From: Hexactinellida sp. DTS-2022
Taxonomy: Eukaryota; Porifera; Hexactinellida
Direction of reading: 5' to 3'
DNA: 64,000 nucleotides
Assembly: GCA_028753945.1 (NCBI GenBank)
Contig: JAPNXP010000009.1
Coordinates: 5,580,001 to 5,644,000 of the forward strand
Part shown: in pieces, positions 8,812 to 19,049 of the stretch
Layout of the letters: each line of letters begins with the position of its first letter
How positions within the stretch are numbered: the first letter of the stretch is position 1
Program-made: the position numbers and the translations under genes
Notes under the pieces: model-generated
Seen by the model: only the letters and a program-made list of their open reading frames with translations
What the model was told of the DNA's origin: nothing
Databases searched by the model: none

Positions 8812-9682
8812 AGTGCTGCGGCACAACCATATAATTGTTCATTTTTTTGATAAAAGTACCAAAATTTGTACACATGTACTTTGATGTAGTGCGAACATTT
8901 TTGGATATTGAGGCAATTGAAAGAATGTCTATATCGGCCATGACAGCTCGCCAAAGTAACCACGTCCGATAGTGTTCGCCGGACGTGTTTCCCATAAAAA
9001 CTTGTTCAAATTAGGTTATATCGTCTTTCTATTGTTGAATTCGGTTTCGAAGTAAAATTTCCGAAAATTTGATATATCACATGACCATATTTGGAAGAAT
9101 TTTTTCCATAGCAACGCTGGAATGTATCAGGAATGTGTCAAAAATTCCTTTCTCCAATTGTGTCCTTACCCAATCGAGTGACCCCTCTTTCGACTCCGCT
9201 CAACTACCCGAGTATACTTATGCACATACCGACCCTGTAAAACGTGATTTGAAGAAATTATTCGATATTCATCGTGATTTACCATAAATATCGAATAATT
9301 TTATCAAATCACGTTTTACAGGGTCGGTATGTGCATAAGTATACTCAGGTAGTTGAGTGGAGTCGAAAGAGGGGTCACTCGATTGGGTAAGGACACAATT
9401 GGATGTGATATATCAAATTATCGGAAATTTTACTTCGAAACCGAATTCAACAATAAAAAGACGATATAACTTAATTTGAACAAGTTTTTATGGGAAACAC
9501 GTCCGGCGAACACTATCGGACGTGGTTACTTTGGCGAGCTGTTATGGCCGGTATAGAAACTCTTTCAATCTCAATATCCCAAAATGTTCGCACTACATCA
9601 AAGTACATGTGTACAAATTTTGGTGCTTTTATCAAAAAAATGAACAATCTTGTGAAATTTTATGGCTATGACGCTGGACTAT
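8812..9682. repeat. Large palindrome made of two inverted repeat arms
   Basis: The left arm (about 8812-9252) is matched in reverse complement by the right arm (about 9306-9682), joined by a short AT-rich centre that itself contains ATTATTCGATAT / ATATCGAATAAT. The right arm lacks about 75 bp (the segment around 9075-9155 of the left arm). A third, single copy lies at 5170-5610. Each arm keeps a 65- to 74-codon frame beginning MGNTSGEHYRTW, probably incidental. Foldback-type element or inverted duplication of a dispersed repeat. Confidence 0.85.
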
Positions 9683-9967
9683 CATAGACTGATTTGGTTC
9701 AGCGTACTTCTTTACGTTGTTGAGGTGTACCCAGGGTGTTATCCAGGTGTATTGGGCGCTCCTAAAGGAGCGTAAATTGGATGGATTTTAATCTAGGCGT
9801 ACAAATATCGTGTCTAGGTGTACAATATCGAGAGATGCTCCCAAGCCTCCCATAGACTTAATACAAAATGTGCAAACTAGGCGTACAAAATGAAAAATGA
9901 ACGAGCTCAAACTAAATCTAGGCGAGCGAAATTTTTGTCTGGATGAAAGCCTGGGTGTACCCACCTG
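9683..9967. other. Gene-free stretch
   Basis: Repeated TAGGCGTACAAA/TAGGTGTAC motifs at about 9795-9960 suggest decayed short tandem repeats; no gene is supported. Confidence 0.45.
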
Positions 9968-10390
9968 CATAGGCGTAAAGTTTGCCAATGTGGGGGGGGC
10001 CGGCCCCCCCCAATAGTTGAAGATGGGGGGGGGCCGCCCCCCCCACTTAGTAAGCTAGGAAATATTGTCCGAAGTGTTTTTTGAAATAATGATTCAAACA
10101 GTCTTTTATTGTTAATACAGTAGATGTCGGATATAAGCACCTCGTCGGGAACTGCTTTGAATGTGCTTATAACCGACATGTTCTTATAACCAACATAAAT
10201 TATATAGGGGTACCGTTGGTTTAGTAGTACGTATTGACCAATATTCTATTGTTGAGAAATAAATCAAATATATCTAGTATTGCATTGGAAATACTGAAGT
10301 TATAAATTTGTGGGAGAAGTTAGCACGTTTTTGAGGTAGAGATTGCCCCCCCCCACTTTGTAAAAATACCCCCAAAACTTTACGCCTATG
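9968..10390. mobile_element. hAT-type MITE with poly-G/C interior, 423 bp
   Basis: Ends CATAGGCGTAAAGTTT and AAACTTTACGCCTATG are perfect inverted repeats. They are flanked by an exact 8-bp duplication CCCACCTG at 9960-9967 and 10391-10398. G and C runs lie just inside both ends. A TCGGATATAAGCAC / GTGCTTATAACCGAC inverted pair in the middle (10128-10180) looks like a piece of a second, pogo/Tigger-type short element. Confidence 0.93.
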
Positions 10391-10399
10391 CCCACCTGT

Positions 10400-11026
10400 A
10401 CTTATTCTTCAGGCGTAACTTAACGTCCGGTCCTCTTCTCTCCATGACTAGATATGGGCCGTTATACCTCGGTGACAGCGAGTCTTTCGTAATATTACTT
10501 TTCAGCATAACCATGTCTCCCTTATCGACCTCCGTCTCACGCTTTCCCGCGTTGTACCGCTGCCTAACTTTAGATAGGTTTCTCTCGATACTATCTCGGG
10601 CGATGTTCTCTAGTTCTTCTTTCTTCTTTTTCAGGGTGTGAAGGTACTCCTCATGGGAGTTCCTCTCGCCTTCGTTGAGATTTTCGCACCAGGCATCAAG
10701 TGGAGAGTGGGGCTCGCGTCCAAATGTGAGGATATGCGGAGACAGGCGGCTGGTCGCATTTTTCATGCCGTAATGTGAAAACTCACTTCGGTTAATAATC
10801 CTGGCCAACTTGCTTTCGGTAGGTGGCGGTCTGCTTGTAAACACCGAATTACCTGTTTCACTAGTCCTATGTGGCGCTCAGCCATGCCGTCGCACTGAGG
10901 ATGATAGGGTGTTGTGCGTCTCTTGTTTACCCCTGCTAACCGGCAAACAAATCCTCGGTCCCATTGTACGAGAGGATAGGAGACCAACAACTCCAGGACG
11001 GCACCGTTCGGACAGTACTCGAACAA
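10400..11026 (-). pseudogene. Ty3/Gypsy integrase fragment
   Basis: On the minus strand one frame (11026-10763) carries the integrase core block VNKRRTTPYHPQCDGMAERH, i.e. the Thr-x-Tyr-His-Pro-x-x-Asp-Gly-x-x-Glu-Arg signature including the catalytic Glu. A second, shifted frame (10844-10386) continues with a HILTFGREPHSPLD block and a C-terminal segment with GDMVMLKS and SPRYNGPYLV typical of the Gypsy integrase GPY/F module. The frame shift between the two blocks and the lack of RT on this strand show that it is a remnant. Confidence 0.88.
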
Positions 11027-11217
11027 CTACGACGCGGAGACGTGGCATCGGGCCAGTTTAAGAGGGTCAGTAGTAGACTCGGAATCATAGGGGGTTTTCC
11101 TCCATTTTCAAAGCAGAGTGGTCGTTCCGGCCCACCTTCGTCGGGAAACAATCGAGGTTACGCATTGCCAACACCATTTCGGACAGGCTGCGACCCTAGA
11201 GATCACGGCCAAGGAGA

Positions 11218-12057
11218 GTGTCCCTACATTGGGAGCCAGAGATTTCAAGGCAATTAGAGGAGATGCTAGCTGCCGATCCTCCCATTTGTAGACCCAGCAA
11301 TTCACCTTGGTCCTCCGACATAGTCTTGGTCCAGAAAAGGGATGGGACGTTACGATTTGCAGTGGACTACCGTCGGTTGAACGCCGTTACAAAGCGCGAC
11401 GAGTACAGTCTTCCAAATCCGCAATCGATTTTCGATCGTCTCGCTGGGAATCGTTATTTCTCAAAGTTGGATGTTGCCTCCGCTTATTGGTCGATTCCTG
11501 TCCACCCGAGCGACATCGAGAAAACGGCATTTCATACCCATAGGGGACTGCATGAGATGAACGTAATGCCTTTCGGGCTATGCAACGCCCAGGCCACCTT
11601 CCAGAGGGTGATGGACCGTACCCTAGGGAACATCCCTAATTGCGAAAGCTATGTGGATGACATTTTGATATATTCCCCGACCTTCGAAGCTCACGTACAA
11701 CACATAAAGGCGGTGTTTAACCGGCTGGGAGAGTCTGGCCTCTTACTACGCAGGGACAAGTGCAAGCTGGGCCACAGAACTATCGAGTTTCTTGGACACA
11801 AGATAGCCGAGGAAGGGCGAAGCCCAGTACCAGAATACCTAGAGAGGCTCAAGTCGTTCCCGGTACCCAGAACGCTTACGGAGCTACAGCGATTTATCGG
11901 TCAGCAAATTATTACCGGTTCTATATTGAGAACATGTCTCTCATTGGTCAACCTCTATATTCCCTATTGCGAAAGGGTAAAGTGTGGAATTGGGACGCAG
12001 CGGGCCAGAGAGGCGCTACCCTCAGAGGGCTACACGAATGCCCAACTACTTAGCTGA
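11218..12057 (+). pseudogene. Ty3/Gypsy reverse transcriptase fragment
   Basis: 279 codons of RT: NSPWSSDIVLVQKRDGTLRF, VDYRRLNAVTKRDEYSLP, FSKLDVASAYWSIPVHP, MPFGLCNAQATFQRVMD and the catalytic YVDD at about residues 144-147, followed by CKLGHRTIEFLGH. At about 11905 the reading shifts frame: the RNase-H-proximal part (YYRFYIENMSLIGQPLYSLL) continues in another frame from 11760-12053. The fragment lies head to head with integrase sequence on the other strand, so the element has been rearranged. A purine-rich GGCGGGG followed by TGTTATGAG at 12125-12141 could mark a 3' LTR start, but no second LTR was found. Confidence 0.9.
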
Positions 12058-12689
12058 CTACGCGTTGGGGTCAAAGGTAACCCCACAGACTTATAGTAGC
12101 AGCCATAGGACAAAGAACTGATGGCGGGGTGATGTTATGAGTCTTGTTATCTTAGTCGCATAGCAACAGTCGAACACCCATTACGTATTAGGCACAGGAC
12201 TTATTCCCAGTTAATAGTATAAGTAGTATAGCGTTAGGCATTAGTATGATTCGCATACTGTTGAGTATTTCTTCGTGCTTTACATCTATCTGTATATTAA
12301 AACTGTTTGTTTATTTAAAATTGGTCTCCTATACTCGTTTGCATTCATTATAATTGTTTGTTGTTCAATATTGTATGCTTTATACATTTAAGTTTTTGTG
12401 AATTTTGTTGTACCTACGTAGTTTATGGAAATACTTGTACTATAGATTGGCAATTTATTTATGTGATGTATAATATTTATAATATGGATTGAGTGCTCAA
12501 CTGTAATGAAGCTATTATTATTCACATTGTGTTTATATAAGAGATGGGGCAAATTCCTAGGTTGGCAGTCAATTCAGAATGGATTGAGACTCTCAAATAG
12601 CAATATACTAAACTGAATTAGTACGTGTAATTTACAAGTCACAGGTTTAACATATTTATTGTGAGTGATATTTTGAGGAGGGTAAGTCA
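12058..12689. other. Gene-free stretch, possible Gypsy LTR
   Basis: After the RT fragment a purine tract (GGCGGGG, 12124-12130) precedes TGTTATGAGTC at 12133, a plausible LTR start; TATAAGTAGTATA near 12220 could be a TATA region. The matching LTR is not in the window, so this is a weak suggestion. Nothing else is recognisable. Confidence 0.3.
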
Positions 12690-12775
12690 GCGAAGCGGCC
12701 GCTAATTGTGTTGCGTAGTATCTAGCACGAACAAACAAAGGTCGCGAAGCGACCGAGACCGAAGAACTCGATAAG
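12690..12775. repeat. GC-rich mini-hairpin module, diverged copy
   Basis: GCGAAGCGGCCGC, TTGCGTAGTATCTAGCACGA and GGTCGCgaaGCGACC followed by GAGACCGAAGAACTC correspond in order to the hairpins of the modules at 412-495, 21135-21232 and 22895-22982. The middle hairpin is degraded. The third keeps its perfect 6-bp stem with a different loop-side sequence. Confidence 0.7.
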
Positions 12776-13615
12776 ATAGATAGATAAAGCCTACAATGTA
12801 GAACAATGTTAATCAAGGAGTATGTTCGCTCATACTCATGGAATTTGGGCTTATGGTTCAATTATGTACTTATTAATATCTTGTAATCCGCTAAGGTTAG
12901 ACTATTATTGTCTAATAGGAAGTCAGATTTAGGGAGCCCATTGGCCATATTGATAATTTTTTTGTATGTCAACAGAATTCAACTATGCATAAGGATGACC
13001 CATTACCACAAGTTAGTCCGAAATATTTTGAAAGTCCGATCACCATGGACATTTGTCGGGAAGTGCCGGGGTTGGTTATAGTCGCCATAACTGATCGGGA
13101 TGAGCTAATCCTCCAACACTCATCCCTTTTTTCCATTGCCTTTAACTTACCCGGGTGTGATCAATTGTATTTAATGTACACTGTTTCAAATTACATATGC
13201 ATACAATTCAGAATATTAACAAACTTAGAAATGCATTAATGATTATATCATAAGATTCACCAAGGTACCGTCGAAATGTGTTCACATTATCTGAAATCCG
13301 TATTAACCGGTGTCATTAGTATTGAAAATATATTACTTTGAAGGTTCAATTTGTTCGTACTAACCGGGATTCGTATTTACCGTGTTCGTATTGAGGTTCT
13401 ACTGCAGTATATATATATACTTAAGGCATGTAAATATTGCAATCTCATTCCAGTGCCCCGAAGAGCCAATATATCGTAGCCTCCCTGGGCGAAATTTTTA
13501 GTTTCTTGCCCCGGGCGGTATAATTCCTATATCAATCAATATATTCAAATTCATACAAATAGAATTAAAACACCTTCTCAATTTTATGGACTAGCTAGCA
13601 AATTACCAGAAAAAC
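12776..13615. other. Gene-free stretch with pogo/Tigger-like short repeat
   Basis: An 84-codon frame at 12985-13239 has no recognisable domain and is not called. From about 13295 to 13410 repeated CGTATTAACCGG, CGTACTAACCGGGATTCGTA and TTCGTATTGAGGTTCTACTGCAGTA segments resemble degraded ends of Tigger-type short elements (compare 35424-35582). Confidence 0.4.
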
Positions 13616-15694
13616 TCAAATATATAATAAATATAATGTAGAACAGCAAACAACTAAAATTAAGCCAAACGAGTATAGGAGACCCACTTTAAATAAACAA
13701 ACAGTTTTAAGGCCGAGTTTCTTCTCTGTGATTAACTCTAACTTATCGAATACATTGATCCATTTAAATAATTTAATGATTGAATCTCTGATAATGGCTG
13801 TTTTGCTAATATTCTGTATTTTATTCGGTGTTGTTGTTGGTATCAATGTCACAGTGTCTTCATTCATCACAACCTCATTGTCCGATGGCATCTCATTAAT
13901 TTCAACACTATCATCTTTAACTGTTATATCTAAGCTATTGCTTGAAAGTGCAGCATCTTTCCCCATCATATCAATTTGGGGAGTAGAACTTGATGTTTTG
14001 GAGTAGTGTGCGTGTGAATGTTCACTGTTCAAATCAGTGGATTCGTTCCTCACTTGATAGGAAACAGATTTCCGTTTGGTTAGTATCTCGTTATAAGGAA
14101 TTAAATTTCTCCAATTAAACACATAATTATGGAGATTTTCAATATCATCTCTGGGGGTCAATAGACTCACAATGACATTCGCTATAGCAGAGATAAATAG
14201 CAGAATTATTGCAAAGTACAGATAGTTTATGTTGACGAAAGCAGGTCGGTTATCTCTCTCACAAGAAAGAGTATCAGGAACTCCGTACACTAGATCCAAT
14301 ATCAACTTTATTACTCCTAGCAATAGTCCAACAAACGAACCTGCCATAGCACCCCATTTGTTAGCACGCTTCCATGAGATACTGATGGTAAACGTAGCAG
14401 CAATAGGGGGCGTGAGATATGAACTAATTATTTGTATATATACAAATAACTGACCATTCTGTTCTACTTGGATAACCGGTAACCAAGCAACGCTCACAAT
14501 TATTACAAACACAACTACAACCTGGCCCACAATAATAAGTTCTTTATTACCAGCTTTCGGCCGAATGTATTTCCACACATCAATCGTGATCAGTGTGGCG
14601 CTGCTATTGAAGGTAGAAGCCAGGGAAGACATTAGAGCTGCGAGTATAACTGCTAGCATCAACCCACGCAGGCCACTGGGCATCAGGTTCAGGATGAGCA
14701 GAATGTAAGCTTTGTTAGAACAGTCTTTACAGGCAACTTCCTCTGTGAACAGAACCCTAGCAATCATACCCGGAAACACAATGAGCAGTAGAATGGTTAA
14801 TTTTAAGAAGCCAGCAAGGAGAGTGCCACCTTGAGCGTGTTGTTTATCTTTCGCACTCAAAACTCGCTGCACCTCCACTTGGTCTGTGCACCAGTACCAA
14901 ATGCCAGAAATTGGAAGTCCGAAGATGACACCGAGCCAAGGAAACTGTGGGTCCGAGAGAGGTCTGAAAATGTGGAATGATTCACTTGGGTCGAAACATG
15001 AGTTGAACGATCTGTTATCAAATGAGTTGTTGAAGGTAGCGGGGAACTTTTGATAGAGTCCAGATATTCCTCCAACTCTAATTAGAGAAATGACACTCAG
15101 AATGAGGGCACCGACTAGCATAATAATAGTTTGCATTACTTCTGTGTAAATAACTGCAGTAAGCCCTCCGAATATAGTGTATGCACCTGTCACTACCAAC
15201 AGAATGAGAGTAGAAATGTAAAAATTGATTTCAAACGCGCTCTCTAGTACAATAGCTCCACTGTACAAGTCGACTGATATCTTTGTGAAACAGTATAAGA
15301 AAAGTGCCAGTACTGAAAAGTAGATTCTCAGTACTTTACTATTGAACCTCTTCTCTATATATTCCGGTAGAGTGAACACATTAGCACTAAGGTACACGGG
15401 AACATAGTACCACCCCAACAATAGGAGTATCCACACAGCTGACCATTCATAGGAGATAACAGCAACACCAACGGCTGCTCCTGATCCAGCTAGACCGATG
15501 AAATGAAACGAACCGATATTGCTCGCAAACAAACTAGCACCTACTCCCCACCAAGACACGCTTCTTCCTGCTAAGAAATACCCTTCTGTCGTTTTTCGAC
15601 TACGTTTTATGAAAGTAGACACCAACGCGATTATGATGACGAATGCAAAATACAATCCCAATATGCTGTAGTCCTTAACATCAAGTCCTGTCAT
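13616..15694 (-). CDS. Sodium/solute symporter, SLC5 (SGLT/SMIT-like)
   Basis: 692 codons in one exon, close to the usual 650-700 of SGLT proteins. The frame is strongly hydrophobic, with about 14 predicted membrane segments, the last one at the C-terminus after a long Ser/Thr-rich cytoplasmic loop, as in SGLT1. Family blocks seen include GYFLAGRSVSWWGVGASLFASN near residue 38, GGLTAVIYTEVMQT near 175, ISGIWYWCTDQVEVQRVLSA near 262, LMPSGLRGLMLAVILAALMSSL near 335 and GQLFVYIQIISSYLTPPIAA near 412. The Gln in the last block aligns with SGLT1 Gln457, which contacts sugar, so a sugar, inositol or related substrate is plausible; the exact substrate is inference. It couples inward Na+ flow to solute uptake at the plasma membrane. 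A CCCTAG just upstream of the start could be a 5' UTR splice acceptor. Confidence 0.95.
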   Translation of the reverse strand: MTGLDVKDYSILGLYFAFVIIIALVSTFIKRSRKTTEGYFLAGRSVSWWGVGASLFASNIGSFHFIGLAGSGAAVGVAVISYEWSAVWILLLLGWYYVPVYLSANVFTLPEYIEKRFNSKVLRIYFSVLALFLYCFTKISVDLYSGAIVLESAFEINFYISTLILLVVTGAYTIFGGLTAVIYTEVMQTIIMLVGALILSVISLIRVGGISGLYQKFPATFNNSFDNRSFNSCFDPSESFHIFRPLSDPQFPWLGVIFGLPISGIWYWCTDQVEVQRVLSAKDKQHAQGGTLLAGFLKLTILLLIVFPGMIARVLFTEEVACKDCSNKAYILLILNLMPSGLRGLMLAVILAALMSSLASTFNSSATLITIDVWKYIRPKAGNKELIIVGQVVVVFVIIVSVAWLPVIQVEQNGQLFVYIQIISSYLTPPIAATFTISISWKRANKWGAMAGSFVGLLLGVIKLILDLVYGVPDTLSCERDNRPAFVNINYLYFAIILLFISAIANVIVSLLTPRDDIENLHNYVFNWRNLIPYNEILTKRKSVSYQVRNESTDLNSEHSHAHYSKTSSSTPQIDMMGKDAALSSNSLDITVKDDSVEINEMPSDNEVVMNEDTVTLIPTTTPNKIQNISKTAIIRDSIIKLFKWINVFDKLELITEKKLGLKTVCLFKVGLLYSFGLILVVCCSTLYLLYI

Positions 15695-15719
15695 TGGAGA
15701 CAGCTAGGGATGTTAAAAA

Positions 15720-15850
15720 ATGAAAGTATTACTTAAAAATATTGGAAAAAAACTCAACCAAAAATATTGAACTTTTTGAATATTCCAATTATACTCATCA
15801 ATAGTCAACTGATTTGTAAATCTACTCAAGTTTTATTGGATTATTCCAAA
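15720..15850. repeat. AT-rich dispersed repeat interrupted by a P-like element
   Basis: AAAAATATTGGAAAAAAACTCAACC ... TACTCAAGTTTTATTGGATT resembles the repeat at 6715-6900. The sequence after ACTCAAG at 15860 continues at 18398, so the repeat was split by the P-like element insertion. Confidence 0.65.
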
Positions 15851-16111
15851 TAGACTCAAGCATAGCCTTCTCTATATATGGCCTGACAGTAACCTAGAAA
15901 ATGTGGACCAAGGATGAAGGAGAAGATGGTAATATTTATCCAACCACAATATTTAATTTCAAAAATAATAATCATAATCAACCACATTAATTAGAAATAT
16001 TCTTGAAATATATACAATTATTGATCATATTATATTCCAAACTCTTCTATTGACGTAAAATCTCATCCTTTTAATTTCGCTTTGGTATTTTATTCATATT
16101 AGCTTCTATTC

Positions 16112-18046
16112 ATGCCTAACTCGTGTTCTGTCCCCGGATGCAAGAGCAACTACAACCCTGATGACCATGTTCCTTGTGTTCAAGATGCCTCAAAATCCAC
16201 CAACCCTGAATCATGCCTGGACATGCGCTCTTCGTCGCGAGGATATCGGTGACCTGAAGGTGGTCTATGTATGTATCAACCATTTTCAGAAAGAAAACAT
16301 AGACTACACTTTCCAAGTCCCAAGAGGAGATGGTACTTTTACTGAAGTACCGCGGGCAAAGCCAAAGCTGAAAGAAGGCGCTGTACCAAGTTTACTGCCC
16401 GGCTGCCCAGCATATTACTCATCCAAACCTTACAAACGGAATCGCTTCTCATACGATGCAAAAGAGGAAGAATTGATGAACCAAACACTACAACTCAGCT
16501 TGAGATCCGAGAGTCAAGAGAAAGAGAAGTTTGTGGTCAACTCTCCACAGGACTTGAAAGATAAGTTAACCTTGATTTATTTACCTAATAGTTGGTTGGT
16601 GTGGTTCCGTAATGAAAGCAACATAACGTTTGTTCTCGCTAAAATGGCTGAAAAAATATCTCCGTAGATTTGTACCTTGAAATCAATGCTTATTTATCAT
16701 CCACCTCAGCCTATTTTAATAGACAGAGTATATCCGTTTCCATTGCTGCAATTAGTGACATCCGAGAAATTGAATCTGTTTTGCAGGAACTTGCTTTAAC
16801 ACACCATTTTTAAAGGAATACGTTTGAACGATAATTTCTCTAGACCTTTGACTTTTAATGACGAGCGATTTCTATTTTTTACTCATGTAGTTTTGGTTAG
16901 ATGCTTGGCAACTTTACCAGAAAAATTTGGCAAACTGAGTAAACAACATACACCAGCTTTAGACATGCTTGTATTACCTTACCACAAATTACCAATCATT
17001 TGACTCAATCTTGTGGAATTACATATCTGTTGTCTTGTCCTCCTTTCTACAGACGAATCCCTTGGACCATTTCGATCTATACCCAGTGGCGTAGCCAGGG
17101 GGGGGGGGCCAAGGGGGCCATGGCCCCCCCGAAATATTTTGATGATTAGATACAATTATATCTATAGCTTCTAGTAACTAATGAGACTATCTATACTAGA
17201 ATTTGAAACTACATTGGCCCCCCCCGAATAAAAAAGCTGGCTACGCTACTGTCTATACCGTATGATGTCGGGTTCTAATTATCACATCTCCTATCTTCAA
17301 TTCCTTGAACCGAGCGTCGACTTAAACTTTCTAGCATAATCAAACATATTTGCTGACCAACAAGACACTTCCTTTCAATCTATGTATTCAGTCATTTGTT
17401 AAGTCATTTCTTCTACGTATAGCGTATTCCACTACTGATGGTGAGTTCAATTTGGAGCCATTTCTTGATGCGATTAATGATTTATCAACAATTGATTGTG
17501 GTTCACAGTTTCTTCAATCATTAGCCTTTATTGCAGGCTATACTGTCCATCAGTACCTGAAACAAACAAAACCGTGTCATGTCTGTACATATGCTAACAG
17601 TTGATAAAGAATTTCTCCTTGATTTAGACCTGGACTCCTAGTATAAACTTATGCAGCTAACGGACCGTGGCGGATTAAATATCCATCTGAGCCAGTTTTG
17701 AATTCCATATTTGTTATATGGAAGACCTTTAGTGCCATCGAAAACAATAAAGAGCTGATGGCGAAGCTTGTAAGTGGACCTTCTAGAATAATTATTACTA
17801 GTTGAACTCACGTTGATGTATTCGGAAGATAGTGATAATCGTGATCCAAGTATTTGGAAGTCTACTTGTATTAGATGTGGTGTGTTTAGTTGGAACATCT
17901 TATCGAAGCTCGTCTTTACTGCAGCGAATTGCTTTCTTGCAAACAAAGTTAAGAATTATAACTCGCTGGTTCTTTCAAAAAGTATAGAAAGCGTAAATTT
18001 AAGAAATTCTCTTAATTATGTGTCTACTTATTTGTATTTACCATGA
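16112..18046 (+). pseudogene. P-element-like (THAP9-type) transposase, frame-broken
   Basis: The start MPNSCSVPGCKSNYNPDDHVP gives the first two Cys of a C2CH THAP zinc finger. One extra T near 16173 shifts the frame, after which VFKMPQ, the Trp (HAWTCALRRED) and VCINHF complete the THAP pattern (Cys-x2-His). The PxxxAVPSLLPG tail that follows THAP domains is present around residue 75-85. After many stops, ITAGYTVHQ-like (FIAGYTVHQYL ... PCHVC, 17540-17590), TDRGGLKYPSEPVL-like (17660-17690) and a final IWKSTCIRCG...CFLANKVKN block (17850-17955) match the C-terminal order of P-type transposases. Middle catalytic residues could not be identified. Inactive as it stands. Confidence 0.85.
17084..17251. 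mobile_element. hAT-type MITE inside the P-like element
   Basis: Ends CAGTGGCGTAGCCAG and CTGGCTACGCTACTG are inverted repeats, followed inward by G or C runs. The exact 8-bp duplication TCTATACC flanks it at 17076-17083 and 17252-17259. 168 bp, non-coding. Same family type as 3295-3472. Confidence 0.94.
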
Positions 18047-18397
18047 TTTGTATTACTCTGTTATTCTTATTTCTATTATGTAGTTAAGTGTGTCGTGTGT
18101 CACTGCTAGAGCCAGAGAGAGGAAAGAAAGCAAATAATTGTGTATTATTTACTGTATATTAATATTAGAAATTGTACTGTTTGTGTTTATTATTACTATT
18201 AAATTATGAAAATCCAATCACCGTTCTCATTACAGCTAATATTAATCACGGGCTAGCACTGCTGAGTTATGTTTACGACCTAGAGACCCATAAAGAACTT
18301 AGTAGTTCAATATAGAAAACATTAAAAATTAAAATTTCCCATCTTCTTGTGCATCCCTGGTACATCTACTGTCAGGCCATATATAGAGTAGGCTATG

Positions 18398-18650
18398 ACT
18401 CAAGTTTTATTGGATTATTCCAATTATGCTTAAGTTTTATTGGATTATTGAAACTAGTATGGTGCTCCAACCACAAATATTTATTAGTACAAGCTGTCGT
18501 TTGCTCTACCCGCGTCCTTACAACTTGTACTCGGGCCTGCGGCCCTCGCTTGTATTTCAAGCATGTTCCTTTTCAAATTAAATGTCGTTCTTGATGAGTG
18601 GTCCCTAGCTGTCCATTTATATCCGTGGATCCTAGCTATAGGTTTATATA
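18398..18650. repeat. Dispersed SINE-like repeat, copy 2
   Basis: Nearly the same as 6840-7095: GTTTTATTGGATTATT repeats, ACTAGTATGGTGCTCCAACC, CAAGCTGTCGTTTGCTCTAC, CTCGGGCCTGCGGCCCTCGC and GATGAGTGGTCCCTAGCTGT. It continues the repeat split by the P-like element. At 18656 a hAT-type left end CAGGGGCGTAGCTAGGGGG begins, in which the foldback element then sits; its right end was not found. Confidence 0.65.
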
Positions 18651-19049
18651 AGGACCAGGGGCGTAGCTAGGGGGGGGAGGGGGGCGGCATAAATTGTAGT
18701 CTAGTTTAGGGGCTGACTGAATAGTGGAATCTATTGGAATCCAGTGGAATCTAGTGGAATCTAGTGGAATCTAGTGGAATTACTAAATTATAGTGGAATT
18801 GACTGAACAGTGGAATCGAGTGGATTTTCTAAAAACCGACTGAACAGTGGAATCGAGTGGAATCTTTGACTGAATAGTGGAATCGACTGGAATCTAGTAG
18901 AATTTGACTGATTAGTCGAATCGAGTGGAATTTGATTAAATTGTTAAACACTACGTATACGCTATAAGCTACGTGTGTATCATATTACGTTAATTTTCGC
19001 CCATGTAAAATTGTTTGCAATTATTGAACTAGTGTTGTGCATGAAGTGG

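Larger units (their letters stand above)
15861..18397 (+). mobile_element. Complete P-element-like DNA transposon (THAP type), decayed
   Basis: The ends CATAGCCTTCTCTATATATG (left) and, in reverse complement, CATAGCCTACTCTATATATG (right), both continuing GCCTGACAGT, are terminal inverted repeats of about 31 bp with one mismatch. They are flanked by ACTCAAG at 15854-15860 and 18398-18404, a 7-bp direct repeat in line with the 7-8 bp duplications of P elements. Inside, in order, are a THAP domain and later P-transposase blocks (16112-18046). The coding region is frame-broken and holds a hAT-type MITE (17084-17251). A piece of the same right end occurs inverted at 20774-20962. Confidence 0.88.

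Noticed and set aside
12133-12400. Possible Gypsy 3' LTR
   Set aside because: A purine tract and TG start are suggestive, but there is no second LTR in the window to confirm it, so it is not called as a separate feature.
12985-13239. 84-codon frame
   Set aside because: No domain recognised and it runs into repeat remnants; not enough to call a gene.
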